A DNA stretch of 64,000 nt from Coix lacryma-jobi var. lacryma-jobi (GCA_009763385.1 CM019831.1:85905845-85969844), one strand, 5' to 3'. Positions 38,452-52,198 are shown, numbered from the stretch's first letter. The notes: generated by a model not told the origin, from the sequence alone. Made by a program: numbers and translations.

Positions 38452-38768
38452 TCCCACTGATGCACTCAAAAACTCGCAGTTCAATTTTTTGCAATGGACG
38501 CACCCAATGATCTCAGTTTGTCCCAAAACTCATGTTTGGTGGGTTATTGGCACTTTTGTTACCGACAAAACGGTGCCGCAAAACACACGCAAGATGGTCG
38601 TTTTCCCATTGATGCACCGAAAAAGTCGGGGTTGAACTTTTCGCAACCGACGCATCCAATCATCTCAGTTTTACCCAAACCAATGTTTGGTGGGTTTTTG
38701 GCACTTTCATTTTCCTCGGAACGGTGCCGCAAAACTCACACGAGAGGGCCATTTTTCCCACTGATGCA
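38452..38768 (+). repeat. 760-bp-offset repeat, left member
   Basis: This two-monomer segment with CAGTTTGTCCCAAAACTC, AAACACACGCAAGATGG, AAAAAGTCGGGG and GACGCATCC matches 39,212-39,524, five monomers downstream. Confidence 0.78.
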
Positions 38769-38772
38769 CCGA

Positions 38773-39221
38773 AAAACTCATAGTTGAATTTTTCGCAACG
38801 GACGCACCCAATCATCTCCGTTTGACCCAAACTCATGTTTGGTTGGTTTTTGGCACTTTTATTTCCGTCGGAACGTTGCCGCAAAACTCGCGCCGGTGGG
38901 CCGTTTTTCCCACTGATGCACCGAAAAACTCGCAGTTCAATTTTTTGCAACGGACGCACCCAATCATCTCAGTTTGACCCAAAACTCATGTTTGGTGGGT
39001 TATTGCACTTTTGTTACCGACGAAACGGTGATACAAAACTCACGCGAGATGGTTGTTTTCCCACTGATGCACCGAAAAACTCGCGGTTGAACTTTTCGCA
39101 ACCGATGAACCCAATCATCTCCGTTTGACCCAAGACCCATGTTTGGTGGGTTTTTGACACTTTCATTTCCCTCGGAACGGTGCCGCAAAACTCACGCGAG
39201 AGGGCCATTTTTCCCACTGAT
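38773..39221 (+). repeat. 2,276-bp-offset repeat, right member
   Basis: This is the partner of 36,497-36,945. It is flanked on both sides by the two members of the 760-bp-offset repeat, so it may have been copied into or between them. Confidence 0.75.
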
Positions 39222-39524
39222 GCACTCAAAAACTCGCAGTTCAATTTTTCGCAACGGACGCACCCAATCATCTCAGTTTGTCCCAAAACTCATGTTTGGT
39301 GGGTTATTGGCACTTTTGTTACCGACAAAACGGTGCCGCAAAACACACGCAAGATGGTCGTTTTCCCATTGATGCACCGAAAAAGTCGGGGTTGAACTTT
39401 TCGCAACCGACGCATCCAATCATCTCAGTTTTACCCAAACCAATGTTTGGGTTTTTGGCACTTTCATTTTCCTCGGAACGATGCCGCAAAACTCACACGA
39501 GAGGGCCATTTTTCCCACTGATGC
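39212..39524 (+). repeat. 760-bp-offset repeat, right member
   Basis: This is the partner of 38,452-38,768, shortened by a 4-bp loss in ATGTTTGGGTTTTTGG near 39,445 compared with ATGTTTGGTGGGTTTTTGG. Confidence 0.76.
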
Positions 39525-40197
39525 ACCAAAAAACTCGTGGTTGAACTTTTCGCAACCGACGCACCCAATCATCTCCGTTTGACCCAAAACCCATTGTTGG
39601 TGGGATTTTGGCACTTTCATTTTCCTCAGAACGGTGCCGCAAAACTCAAGCGAGAGGGCCATTTTTCCCACTGATGCACCGAAAAACTCTAGTTGAATTT
39701 TTCACAACGGACGCACACAATCATCTCTGTTTGACCCAAAACTCATGTTTGGTGTGTTTTTGGCACTTTTATTCCCATAGGAACGGTGCCGCAAAACTCG
39801 CGTCGGTGGGTCATTTTTCCCATTGATGCACTGAAAAACTCGCAGTTCAATTTTTCGCTACGGACACACCCAATCATCTCAGTTTGACCCAAAAATCATG
39901 TTTGGTGGGGTATTGGCACTTTTATTACAGACGAAACGGTGCCGCAAAACTCACGCGAGATGGCCATTTTCACACAGATGCACCAAAAAATTCGGGGTTG
40001 AACTTTTCGCAACCGATGCATCCAATCATCTCCGTTTGACCCAAAACTCATGTTTGGTGGGTTTTTGGCACTTTCATTTCCACCGGAACGGTGCCGCGAA
40101 ACTCACGCGAGAGGGCCATTTTTCCCACTGATGCACCGAAAAACTCATAGTTGAATTTTTCGCAACGGACGCACCCAATCATCTCCATTTGACCCAA

Positions 40198-40652
40198 ACT
40201 CATGTTTGGTTGGTTTTTGGCACTTTTATTTCTGTCGGAACGGTGCCACAAAACTCGCGCCAGTGGGCCGTTTTTCCCACTGATGCACCGAAAAACTCGA
40301 AGTTCAATTTTTTGCAACGAAGGCACCCAATCATCTCAGTTTGACCCAAAACTCATGTTTGGTGGGTTATTGCACTTTTCTTACCACGAAACGGTGCCAC
40401 AAAACTCACGGGAGATGGTCGTTTTTCCACTGATGGACCGAAAAACTCGCGGTTGAACTTTTCGCATCCGACGAACCCAATCATCTCCGTTTGACCCAAA
40501 ACCCATGTTTGGTCGGTTTTTGGCACTTTCATTTCCCTCGGAACGGTGCCGCAAAACTCACGCGAGAGGGCCATTTTTCCCTCTGATGCACCGAAAAACT
40601 CACGGTTGAATTTTTCACAACGGACGCACCCAATCATCTCCGTTTGACCCAA
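40198..40652 (+). repeat. 455-bp trimer duplication, copy 1
   Basis: An A-B-C trimer marked by TATTTCTGTCGG, TTGCACTTTTCTTACCACG and CCCTCTGATGCACC is directly followed by a second copy at 40,653. The B monomer lacks several bases (TTACCACGAAACGG), which explains 455 rather than 458 bp. Confidence 0.8.
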
Positions 40653-41075
40653 ACTCATGTTTGGTTGGTTTTTGGCACTTTTATTTCTGTCGGAACGGTG
40701 CCACAAAACTCGCGCCGGTGGGCCGTTTTTCCCACTGATGCACCGAAAAACTCACAGTTCAATTTTTTGCAACGGACGCACCCAATCATCTCAGTTTGAC
40801 CGAAAACTCATGTTTGGTGGGTTATTGCACTTTTCTTACCACGAAACGGTGCCACAAAACTCACGCGAGATGGTCGTTTTTCCACTGATGCACCGAAAAA
40901 CTCGCGGTTGAACTTTTCGCAACCGACGAAACCAATCATCTCCGTTTGACCCAAATCCCATGTTTGGTCGGTTTTTGGCACTTTCATTTCCCTCGGAACG
41001 CTGCCGCGAAACTCACGCGAGAGGGCCATTTTTCCCTCTGATGCACCGAAAAACTCACGGTTCAATTTTTCGCAA
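40653..41075 (+). repeat. 455-bp trimer duplication, copy 2
   Basis: This is the second copy, with differences such as AACGCTGCCGCGAAAC near 40,998 and GGTTCAATTTTTCGC near 41,060 replacing GGTTGAATTTTTCAC. It then leads into an A monomer with the 3-bp-shortened CTCGCGGTGGGACG. Confidence 0.78.
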
Positions 41076-44000
41076 CGGACGCACCCAATCATCTTTTTTT
41101 GACCCAAAACTCATGTTTGGTGTGTTTTTGGCACTTTTATTCCCATCGGAACGGTGCCGCAAAACTCGCGGTGGGACGTTTTTCCCACTGATGCACTCAA
41201 AAACTCGCAGTTCAATTTTTCGCAACGGACGCACCCAATCATCTCAGTTTGACCCAAAACTCATGTTTGGTGGGTTATTGGCACTTTTGTTACCGCCGAA
41301 ACGGTGCCGCAAAACTCACACGAGAAGGTCGTTTTCCCACTGATGCACCGAAAAACTCGTGGTTGAACTTTTCGCAACCGACGCACCGAATCATCTCCGT
41401 TTTACCCAAACTAATGTTTGGTGGGTTTTTGGCACTTTCATTTTCCTCGGAACGGTGCCACAAAACTCACACGAGAGGGCCATTTTTCCCACTGATGCAC
41501 CAAAAAACTCGTGCATGAACTTTTCGCAACCGACGCACCCAATCATCTTTGTTTGACCCAAAACCCATGTTTGGTGGGTTTTTGGAACTTTCATTTTCCT
41601 CGTTACGGTGCCGCAAAACTCACGCGAGAGGGCCATTTTTCCCAGTGATGCACCGAAAAACTCGTAGTTGAATTTTTCGCAACGGACGCACCCAATCATC
41701 TCTGTTTGACCCAAAACTCATGTTTGGTGTGTTTTTGGCACTTTTATTCCCATCGGAACGGTGCCGCAAAACTCGCGTCGGTGGGCCATTTTTCCCACTG
41801 ATGCACTGAAAAACTCGCAGTTCAATTTTTCGCTACGGACGCACCCAATCATCTCAGTTTGACCCAAAACTCATGTTTGGTGGGTTATTGGCACTTTTAT
41901 TACAGACGAAACAGTGCCGCGAAACTCACTCGAGATGGCCGTTTTCACACTGATGCACCAAAAAACTCGTGGTTGAACTTTTCGCAACCGACGCACCCAA
42001 TCATCTCCGTTTGACCCAAAACTCATGTTTGTTAGGTTTTTGGCACTTTCATTTCCATCGGAACGGTGCCGCAAAAATGACGCGAGAGGGCCATTTTTCC
42101 CACTCATGCACCGAAAAACTCATAGTTGAATTTTTCGCAACGGATGCACCCAATCATCTCTATTTGACCGAAACTCATATTTGGTTGGTTTTTGGCACTT
42201 TTATTTCGGTCGGAACGGTGCCACAAAACTCGCGCCGGTGGGCCGTTTTTCCCACTGATGCACCGAAAAACTCGCAGTTCAATTTTTTGCAACGGACACA
42301 CCCAATCATCTTAGTTTGACCCAAAACTCATGTTTGGTGGGGTATTGCACTTTTGTTTTCGACGAAACAGTGCTGCAAAACTCACGTGAGATGGCCATTC
42401 TTCCCACTGATGCACCGAAAAAATCACGTTTGGACTTTTCGCAACGGACGCACCCCATCATCTCCGTTTGACCCAAAACTCATGTTTGGTGGGTTTTTGG
42501 CACTTCCATTTCCGATGGAAGGGTTCCGCAAAATTCGCGCGAGAGGGCCGTTTTTCCCACTGATGCACTGAAAAACTAACGGTTGAATTTTTTGCAACGG
42601 ACGCACCCAATAATCTTCGTTTGACCCAAAACTCATGTTTGGTGTGTTTTTGGCACTTTTATTCCCATCGGAACGGTGCCGCAAAACTCGCGTCAGTGGG
42701 ACGTTTTTCCCACTGATGCACTGAAAAATTCGCAGTTCAATTTTTCCCAACGGACGCACCCAATCATCTCAGTTTGACCCAACACTCATGTTTGGTGGGT
42801 TATTGGCACTTTTGTTACCGACGAAACGGTGCCGCAAAACTCACGCGAGATGGTCGTTTTCCCACTGATGCACCGAAAAACTTGCGGTTGAACTTTTCAC
42901 AACCGACGCACCCAATCATCTCCGTTTGACCCAAACCCATGTTTGGTGGGTTTTGGGCACTTTCATTTTCCTCGGAACAGTGCCGTAAAACTCACACGAG
43001 AGGGCCATTTTTCCCACTGATGCACCAAAAAACTCGTGGTTGAACTTTTCGCAACCGACGCACCCAATCATCTCCATTTGACCCAAAACTCATGTTTGGT
43101 GGATTTTTGGCACTTTCATTTCCCTCGGAACGGTGCCGCAAAACGCACGCGAGAGGGCCATTTTTCCCACTGATGCACCGAAAAACTCATAGTTGAATTT
43201 TTCTCAACGGACGCACCCAATCATCTTCATTTGACACAAAACTCATATTTGGTGTGTTTTTGGCACTTTTATTCCCATCAGAACGGTGCCACAAAACTCA
43301 CGTCTGTGGGACATTTTTCAAACTGATGGACTGAAAAACTCGCGGTTGAATTTTTCGCAACGGACGCACCCAATCTTCTCAGTTTGACCCAAAACTCATG
43401 TTTGCTGGGTTATTGGCACTTTTGTTACCGATGAAACGGTGCCGCAAAACTCACGTGAGATGGCCATTTTTCCCACTGATGGACCGAATAACTCGCGGTT
43501 GAACTTTTCGCAACGGACGCACCCAATCATCTCCGTTTGACCCAAACCCATGTTTGGTGGGTTTTTGGCACATTCATTTCTGATGGAACGGTGCCGCAAA
43601 AGTCGCGCGAGAGGGCCATTTTTCCCACCGATGCACCGAAAATCTCACGGTTGAATTTTTCACAACGGACGCACCCAATCATCTCTGTTTGACCCAAAAC
43701 TCATGTTTGGTCTGTTTTTGGCACTTTTATTTCAATCGGAACGGTGCCGCAAAACTCGCATCGGTGGGCCGTTTTTCCCACTGATGCACCGAAAAACTGA
43801 CAGTTCAGTTTTTCGCAACGGACGCACCCAATCATCTCTGTTTGATCCAAAACTCATGTTTGGTGTGTGTTTGGCACTTTTATTCCCATCAGAACGGTGC
43901 CGCAAAACTCGCGTCGGTGGGCCGTTTTTCCCACTGATGCACCGGAAAACTGACAGTTCAGGTTTTCGCAATGGACGCACCCAATCATCTCAGTTTGACC

Positions 44001-44699
44001 CAAAACTCATGTTTGGTGGGTTATTTGCACTTTTGTTACCAACGAAACGGTGCCGCAAAACTCACGCGAGATGGCCGTTTTCCCACTGATGCACCAAAAA
44101 ACTCGTGGTTGAACTTTTCGCAACCGACACACCCAATCATCTCCGTTTGATCCAAAACTCATGTTTGGTTGGTTTTTGGCACTTTTATTTCCGTCGGAAC
44201 GCTGCCGCCAAACTCGCGTCGGTGGGCCGTTTTTCCCACTGATGCACCGAAAAACTTGCCGTTCAATTTTTTGCAACGGACGCACCCAATCATCTCAGTT
44301 TGACCCAAAACTCATGTTTGGTGGGTTATTGCACTTTTGTTACCGACGAAACGGTGCCACAAAACTCACGCGAGATGGTTGTTTTCCCACTGATGCACTG
44401 AAAAACTCGCGGTTGAACTTTTCGCAACCGACGAACCCAATCATCTCCGTTTGACCCAAAACCGATGTTTGGTGGGTTTTTGACACATTCATTTCCCTCG
44501 GAACGGTTCCGCAAAACTCACGCGAGAGGGCCATTTTTCCCACTGATGCACCGAAAAACTTGTAGTAGAATTTTTCGCAACTGACGCACCCAAACATCTC
44601 AGTTTGACACAAAACTCATGTTTGGTGGGTTTTTGGCACTTTCATTTCCCTCGGAACGGTGCAGCAAAACTAACACAAGCGGGCCATTTTTTCCACTGA

Positions 44700-46100
44700 T
44701 GCACCAAAAAACTCACAGTTGATTTTTTCGCAACGGACGCACCCAATCATCTCAGTTTGACCCAAAACTCATGTTTGGTGGGTTATTGCACTTTTATTTC
44801 CGTCGGAACGGTGCTGCAAAACATACGCGAGATGACCGTTTTTCCCACTGATGCACCGAAAAAATCGCAGTTGGACTTTTCGCAACGGACGCACCCAATC
44901 ATCTTCGTTTGACCCAAAACTCATGTTTGGTGGCTTTTTGGCACTTCCATTTCTGATGGAACGGTGCCGCAAAAGTCGCGCAAGAGGGCCATTTTTCCCA
45001 CTGATGCACCGAAAATCTCACAGTTGAATTTTTCACAACGGACGCACCCAATCATCTCCGTTTGACCCAAAACTCATGTTTGGTGTGTTTTTGGCACTTT
45101 TATTTCCATCGGAACGGTGCCGCAAAACTCGTATCGGTGGGCCGTTTTTCCCACTGATGCACCAAAAAACTGACAGTTCAACTCTTTGCAACGGACGCAC
45201 CCAATCATCTCAGTTTGACCCAAAACTCATGTTTGGTGGATTATTGGCACTTTTGTTACCGACGAAACGATGCCGCAAAACTCATACGAGAGGGTCGTTT
45301 TTCCACTGTTGCACCAAAAAACTCACAGTTGAATTTTTAGCAACGAACGCACACAATCATCTCAGTTTGACCGAAAACTCATGTTTCGTGGGTTATTGAC
45401 ACATTTATTTCCGACGAAACGGTGCCACAAAACACACATGAGATGGCCGTTTTTCCCACTGATGCACAAAAAAACTCACGATTGAACTTTTCGCAACGGA
45501 CACACCCAATCAACTCTGTTTGACCCAAAACTCATGTTTGGTGGGTTTTTGGCACATTCATTTCTGATGGAACGGTGCCACAAAAGTCGCGCGAGAGGGC
45601 CATTTTTCCCACCGATGCACCGAAAATCTCACGGTTGAATTTTTCACAACGGACGCACCCAATCATCTCCGTTTGACCCAAAACTCATGTTTGGTCTATT
45701 TTTGGCACTTTTATTTCAATCGGAACGGTGCCGCAAAACTCGCATCGGTGGGCCGTTTTTCCCACTAATGCACCGAAAAACTGACAGTTCAGGTTTTCGC
45801 AATGGACGCACCCAATCATCTCAGTTTGACCCGAAACTCATGTTTGGTGGGTTATTTGCACTTTTGTCACCGACGAAACGGTGCCGCAAAACTCACGCGA
45901 GATGCCCGTTTTCCCACTGATGCACAAAAAAACTCGCGGTTGAACTTTTCGCAACCGACGCACCCAATCATCTCCGTTTGACCCAAAACTCATGTATGGT
46001 GGGTTTTTGGCACTTTCATTTCCATCGCAACGGTGCCGCAAAACTCACGCGAGAGGGCCATTTTTCCCACTGATGCACCGAAAAACTCGTAGTTGAATTT
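44700..46100 (+). repeat. Block V, left copy of the ~17-kb super-repeat
   Basis: This matches 61,640-63,040 at an offset of 16,940 bp. Shared rare marks are GGTGGCTTTTTGGC, CAACTCTTTGCAACGG, CCACTGTTGCACC, TTTTTAGCAACG and GAGATGCCCGTTTTCCC. Its first ~600 bp also resemble HOR-2 (23.4-24.0 kb): CTGCAAAACATACGCGAG and a TTCCATTTCTGATGG D monomer. Confidence 0.85.
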
Positions 46101-46106
46101 TTCGCA

Positions 46107-46907
46107 ATGGACGCACCCAATGATCTTTGTTTGACCCAAAACTCATGTTTGGTGGGTTATTGACACTTTTATTACAGACGAAACAGTGCCGCAAAACTCA
46201 CAGGAGATGGCCGTTTTCCCACTGATGCACCAAAAAACTCATGGTTGAATTTTTCGCAACCGACGCACCCAATCATCTCCGTTTGACCCAAAACACATGT
46301 TTGGTGGGTTTTTGGCACTTTCATTTCCCTCGCAACGGTGCCGCAAAACTCACGCGAGAGGGGCATTTTTCCCACGGATGCACCGAAAAACTCGTAGTTC
46401 AATTTTTCGCAACGGACGCATCCAATCATCTCTGTTTGACCCAAAACTCATGTTTGGTGTGTTTTTGGCACTTTTATTCCCATCGGAACGGTGCCGCAAA
46501 ACTCGCGTCGGTGGGCCGTTTTTCCCACTGATGCACTGAAAAACTCACAGTTCAATTTTTCACAACAGACGCACCCAATCATCTCAGTTTGACCCAAAAC
46601 TCATGTTTGGTGGGTTATTGGCACTTTTATTACAGACGAAACGGTGCCGCAAAAGTCACGCGAGATGGCCGTTTTCCCACTGATGCACCAAAAACCTCGT
46701 GGTTGAACTTTTCACAACCGACGCACCCAATCATCTCCGTTTGACCCAAAACTCATGTTTGGTGGGTTTTTCGCACTTTCATTTCCCCCAGAACGGTGCC
46801 GCAAAACTCACGCGAGAGGGCGATTTTTCCCACTGATGCACCGAAAAACTCATAGTTGAATTTTTCGCAACGGACGCACCCAATCATCTCCGTTTGACCC
46901 AAACTAA
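46107..46907 (+). repeat. Block V continuation into HOR-3
   Basis: This matches 63,200-64,000 at an offset of 17,093 bp, exactly one monomer more than the preceding part. The right-hand copy therefore has an extra monomer at about 63,041-63,193, or this one has lost it. Shared marks include CCCAATGATCT, CTCACAGGAGATGG, GAGAGGGGCATTTTT and GACCCAAACTAA, which ends exactly at the window edge. Confidence 0.85.
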
Positions 46908-48030
46908 TGCTTGGTGGGTTTTTGGCACTTTGATTTCCCTCGGAACGGGGCCGCAAAACTCACGCGAGAGGGCCATTTTTCCCACTGATGCACCGAAAAA
47001 CTCATAGTTGAATTCTTCGCAACGGACCCACCCAATCATCTCTGTTTGACCCAAAACTCATGTTTGGTGTGTTTTTGGCACTTTTATTCCCATCGGAACG
47101 GTGCCACAAAACTCGCGTCGGTGGGACGTTTTTCCCACTGATGCACTGAAAAACTCGCAGTTCAAGTTTACGCAACGGACGCACTCAATCATCTCAGTTT
47201 GACCCAAAACTCATGTTTGGTGGGTTATTGGCACTTTTGTTACCGACGAAACGGTGCCGTAAAACTCACGTGTGTTGGTCGTTTTCCCATTGATGCACCG
47301 AAAAACTCGCGGTTGAAGTTTTCACAACCGACGAACCCAATCATCTGCGTTTGACCCAAAACCCATGTTTGGTGGGTTTTTGGCACTTTCATTTCCCTCG
47401 GAACGGTGCCGCAAAACACACGCGAGAGGGCCATTTTTCCCACTGATGCACCGAAAAACTGATAGTTGAATTTTTCGCAACTGACGCACCCAAACATCTC
47501 AGTTTGACACAAAACTCATGTTTGGTGGGTTTTTGGCTCAATCATTTCTAACGGAACGGTGCCGCAAAACTCGCGCGAGAGGGCCGTTTTTCCACTAATG
47601 CACCAAAAAACTCATAGTTGAATTTTTCGCAACGGACGCACCCAATCATCTCAGTTTGACCCAAAACTCAAGTTTGGTTGGTTATTGCACTTTTGTTTCC
47701 CACAAAACGGTGCTACAAAACATACGCGAGATGACCGTTTTTCCCACTGATGCATCGAAAAAATCGCGGTTGGACTTTTCGCAACGGACGCACCCAATCA
47801 TCTCCGTTTGACCCAAAACTCAAGTTTGGTGGGTTTTTGGCCCTTCCATTTCAGATGGAACGGTGCCGCAAAAGTCGCGCGAGAGGGCCATTTTTCCCAC
47901 TGATGCACCGAAAATCTCACGGTTGAATTTTTCACAACGGACGCACCCAATCATCTCCGTTTGACCCAAAACAAATGTTTGGTGTGTTTTTGGCACTTTT
48001 ATTTCCATCGGAACGGTGCCGCAAAACTCG
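46430..48030 (+). repeat. Nested 1,831-bp-offset repeat, first member
   Basis: This matches 48,261-49,861 (12 monomers away): AACTAATGCTTGG near 46,902 and 48,733, GGCTCAATC near 47,535 and 49,366, AAACAAATG near 47,970 and 49,801. The members diverge at the right after TATTTCCATCGGAACGG. The HOR-3 copy 2 counterparts are at about 52,229-53,829 and 54,060-55,660. Confidence 0.85.
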
Positions 48031-48179
48031 GGTTGGTGGGCTATTTTTCCCACTGATGCACAGAAAATCTCGCAGTTGAACTTTTCGCAACCGACGCACC
48101 CAATCATCTCCGTTTGACCCAAAACTCATGTATGGTGGGTTTTTGGCACTTTCATTTCCCTCAGAACGGTGCCACAAAA

Positions 48180-48191
48180 CTCTCGCGAGAG
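48180..48191. other. 12-bp palindrome CTCTCGCGAGAG
   Basis: This is the same perfect palindrome as at 36,461, here inside copy 1 of the 5.8-kb unit. Confidence 0.7.
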
Positions 48192-48260
48192 GGCCATTTT
48201 TCCGTCTGATGCACCGAAAAACTCGTAGTTGAATTCTTCGCAACGGACGCACCCAATCAT

Positions 48261-49861
48261 CTCTGTTTGACCCAAAACTCATGTTTGGTGTGTTTTTGGC
48301 ACTTTTATTCCCATCGGAACGGTGCCGCAAAACTCGCGTCGGTGGGCCGTTTTTCCCACTGATGCACTGAAAAACTCACAGTTCAATTTTTCACAACAGA
48401 CGCACCCAATCATCTAAGTTTGACCTAAAACTCATGTTTGGTGGGTTATTGGCACTTTTATTACAGACGAAACGGTGCCGCAAAACTCACGCGAGATGGC
48501 CGTTTTCCCACTGATGCACCAAAAACCTCGTGGTTGAACTTTTCACAACCGACGCACCCAATCATCTCCGTTTGACCCAAAACTCATGTTTGGTGGGTTT
48601 TTCGCACTTTCATTTCCCTCAGAACGGTGCCGCAAAACTCACGCGAGAGGGCGATTTTTCCCACTGATGCACCGAAAAACTCATAGTTGAATTTTTCGCA
48701 ACGGACGCACCCAATCATCTCCGTTTGACCCAAACTAATGCTTGGTGGGTTTTTGGCACTTTGATTTCCCTCGGAACGGGGCCGCAAAACTCACGCGAGA
48801 GGGCCATTTTTCCCACTGATGCACCGAAAAACTCATAGTTGAATTCTTCGCAACGGACGCACCCAATCATCTCTGTTTGACCCAAAACTCATGTTTGGTG
48901 TGTTTTTGGCACTTTTATTCCCATCGGAACGGTGCCACAAAACTCGCGTCGGTGGGACGTTTTTCCCACTGATGCACTGAAAAACTCGCAGTTCAAGTTT
49001 ACGCAACGGACGCACCCAATCATCTCAGTTTGACCCAAAACTCATGTTTGGTGGGTTATTGGCACTTTTGTTACCGACGAAACGGTGCCGCAAAACTCAC
49101 GTGTGATGGTCGTTTTCCCATTGATGCACCGAAAAACTCGCGGTTGAAGTTTTCACAACCGACGAACCCAATCATCTGCGTTTGACCCAGAACCCATGTT
49201 TGGTGGGTTTTTGGCACTTTCATTTCCCTCGGAACGGTGCCGCAAAACACACGCGAGAGGGCCATTTTTCCCACTGATGCACCGAAAAACTGATAGTTGA
49301 ATTTTTCGCAACTGACGCACCCAAACATCTCAGTTTGACACAAAACTCATGTTTGGTGGGTTTTTGGCTCAATCATTTCTAACGGAACGGTGCCGCAAAA
49401 CTCGCGCGAGAGGGCCGTTTTTCCACTAATGCACCAAAAAACTCATAGTTGAATTTTTCGCAACGGACGCACCCAATCATCTCAGTTTGACCCAAAACTC
49501 AAGTTTGGTTGGTTATTGCACTTTTGTTTCCCACAAAACGCTGCTACAAAACATACGCGAGATGACCGTTTTTCCCACTGATGCATCGAAAAAATCGCGG
49601 TTGGACTTTTCGCAACGGACGCACCCAATCATCTCTGTTTGACCCAAAACTCAAGTTTGGTGGGTTTTTGGCCCTTCCATTTCAGATGGAACGGTGCCGC
49701 AAAAGTCGCGCGAGAGGGCCATTTTTCCCACTGATGCACCGAAAATCTCACGGTTGAATTTTTCAGAACGGACGCACCCAATCATCTCCGTTTGACCCAA
49801 AACAAATGTTTGGTGTGTTTTTGACACTTTTATTTCCATCGGAACGGTGCCGCAAAACTCG
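48261..49861 (+). repeat. Nested 1,831-bp-offset repeat, second member
   Basis: This is the partner of 46,430-48,030. Distinguishing states include CATCTAAGTTTGACCTAAAAC near 48,413 (seen as CTAAGTTTG and GACCTAAAAC), GTGTGATGGTCG instead of GTGTGTTGGTCG, and AAACGCTGCTAC near 49,536 instead of AAACGGTGCTAC. Confidence 0.83.
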
Positions 49862-52198
49862 AATTGGTGGGTCGTTTTTCCACACAGGCACCGAAAAACT
49901 GACAGTTCAACTTTTTGCAACGGACGCACCCAATCATCTCAGTTTGACCCAAAACTCATGTTTGGTGGGTTATTGGCACTTTTGTTACTGACGAAACGGT
50001 GCCGCAAAACTCACGCGAGATGGCCGTTTTTCCCACTGATACACCAAAAAACTTGCGGTTGAATTTTTCGCAACGGACGCACCCAATCATCTCAGTTTGA
50101 CCGAAAACTCATGTTTGGTGGGTTATTGAAACTTTTATTTTCGACGAAACGGTGCCGCAAAACTCACACGAGATGGCTGTTTATCCCACTTATGAACAAA
50201 AAAACTCAGGATTGAACTTTTCCCAACAGACGCACCCAATCATCTCTGTTTGACCCAAAACTCATGTTTGGTGGGTTTTTGGCACATTCATTTCTGATGG
50301 AACGGTGCCGCAAAAGTCGCGCGAGAGGGCCGTTTTTCCCACTAATGCACCGAAAATCTCACAGTTGAATTTTTCACAACGGACGCACCCAATCATCTCC
50401 GTTTAACCCAAAACTCATGTTTGGTCTCTTTTTGGCACTTTTATTTCAATCGGAACGGTGCCGCAAAACTCGCATCGGTGGGCCGTTTTTCCCACTGATG
50501 CACCGGAAAACTGACAGTTCAGTTTTTCGCAACGGACGCACCCAATCATCTCAGTTTGACCCCAAACTCATGTTTGGTGGGTTATTAGCACTTTTGTTAC
50601 CGACGAAACGGTGCCGCAAAACTCACGCGAGATGGTCGTTTTCCCACTGATGCACAGAAAAACTCGCGGTTGAACTTTTCGCAACCGACGCACCCAATCA
50701 TCTCCATTTGACCCAAAACTCATGTATGGTGGGTTTTTGGCACTTTCATTTCCCTCAGAACGGTGCCGCAAAACACACGCGAGAGGGCCATTTTTCCCAC
50801 TGATGCACCGAAAAATTCGTAGTTGAATTTTTCCCAACGGACGCACCCAATCATCTCTGTTTGACCCAAAACTCATGTTTGGTGTGTTTTTGGCACTTTT
50901 ATTCCCATCGGAACGGTGCCGCAAAACTCGCGTCGGTGGGCCGTTTTTCCCACTGATGCACTGAAAAACTTGCAGTTCAGTTTTTCACAACGGACGCACC
51001 CAATCATCTCAGTTTGACCCAAAACTCATGTTTGGTGGGTTATTGCCACTTTTATTACAGACAAAACGGTGCCGCAAAACTCACGCGAGATGGCCGTTTT
51101 CCCACTGATGCACCTAAAAACTTGTGGTTGAACTTTTCGCAACCGACGCACCCAATCATATCCGTTTGACCCAAAACTCATGTTTGGTGGGTTTTTGGCA
51201 CCTTCATTTCCCTCGAAACCATGCTGCAAAACTCACGTGAGAGGGCCATTTTTCCCACTGATGCACCGAAAAACTCGTACTTCAATTTTTTGCAACGGAC
51301 GCACCCAATCATCTCTGTTTGACCCAAAACTCATGTTTGGTGTGTTTTTGGCACTTTTATTCCCATCGGAACGGTGCCGCAAAACTCGCGTCGGTGGGCC
51401 GTTTTTCCCACTGATGCACTGAAAAACTCACAGTTCAATTTTTCACAACGGACGCACCCAATCATCTCAGTTTGACCCAAAACTCATGTTTGGTGGGTTA
51501 TTGGCACTTTTATTACAGACGAAACGGTGCCGCAAAACTCACGCGAGATGGCCGTTTTCCTACTGATGCACCAAAAAACTCGTGGTTGAACTTTTCGCAG
51601 CCGACGCACCCAATCATCTTCGTTTGACCCAAAACTCATGTTTGGTGGGTTTTTGGCACTTTCATTTCCCTCGCAACGGTGCCGCAAAACTCACGCGAGA
51701 GGGCCATTTTTCCCACTGATGCACCACAAAACTCGTAGTTCAATTTTTCGCAACGGACGCACCCAATCATCTCTGTTTGCCCCAAAACTCATGTTTGGTG
51801 TGTTTTTGGCACTTTAATTCCCATCAGAACGGTGCCGCAAAACTCGCGTTGGTGGGGCGTTTTTCCCACTGATGCACTGAAAAACTCGCAGTTCAATTTT
51901 TCACAACGGACGCACCCAATCATCTCAGTTTGACCCAAAACTCTTGTTTGGTGGGTTATTGGCACTTTTATTACAGACGAAACGGTGCCGCAAAACTCAC
52001 GCGAGATGGCTGTTTTCCCACTGATGCACCAAAAACCTCGTGGTTGAACTTTTCGCAACCGACGCACCCAATCATCTCCATTTGACCCAAAACTCATGTT
52101 TGGTGGGTTTTTGGCACTTTCATTTCCCTCGGAACGGTGCCGCAAAACTCACGCGAGTGGGCGATTTTTCCCACTGATGCACCGAAAAACTCATAGTT

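Larger units (their letters stand above)
34114..44699 (+). repeat. Irregular satellite domain without long HOR
   Basis: About 69 monomers of A, B, C and D type follow one another with more mutual divergence and no period longer than a few monomers, apart from the local duplications listed separately. Small indels are frequent: CTTGTTGAATTT near 37,568 (3 bp lost), AAAACGCGTCGG near 35,231 (2 bp lost), CAATGTTTGGGTTTTTGG near 39,441 (4 bp lost). It may be an older, less recently homogenised part of the array. No gene or mobile element was seen. Confidence 0.8.
46400..52198 (+). repeat. HOR-3 copy 1 (5,799 bp, 38 monomers)
   Basis: Sequence recurs 5,799 bp downstream with very few differences by eye: 47,347 A versus 53,146 G in GACCCRGAACCC or GACCCAAAACCC, GTCTGATG near 48,203 versus GACTGATG near 54,002, CGTTGGTGGGGCG near 51,848 versus CGTCGGTGGGGCG near 57,647. 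Internal landmarks include AACTAATGCTTGG, GGAACGGGGCCGC, CTTATGAACAAAAAAACTC and CTCTTGTTTGG. The left edge is where CGTAGTTCAATTTTTC begins to match. Confidence 0.9.
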
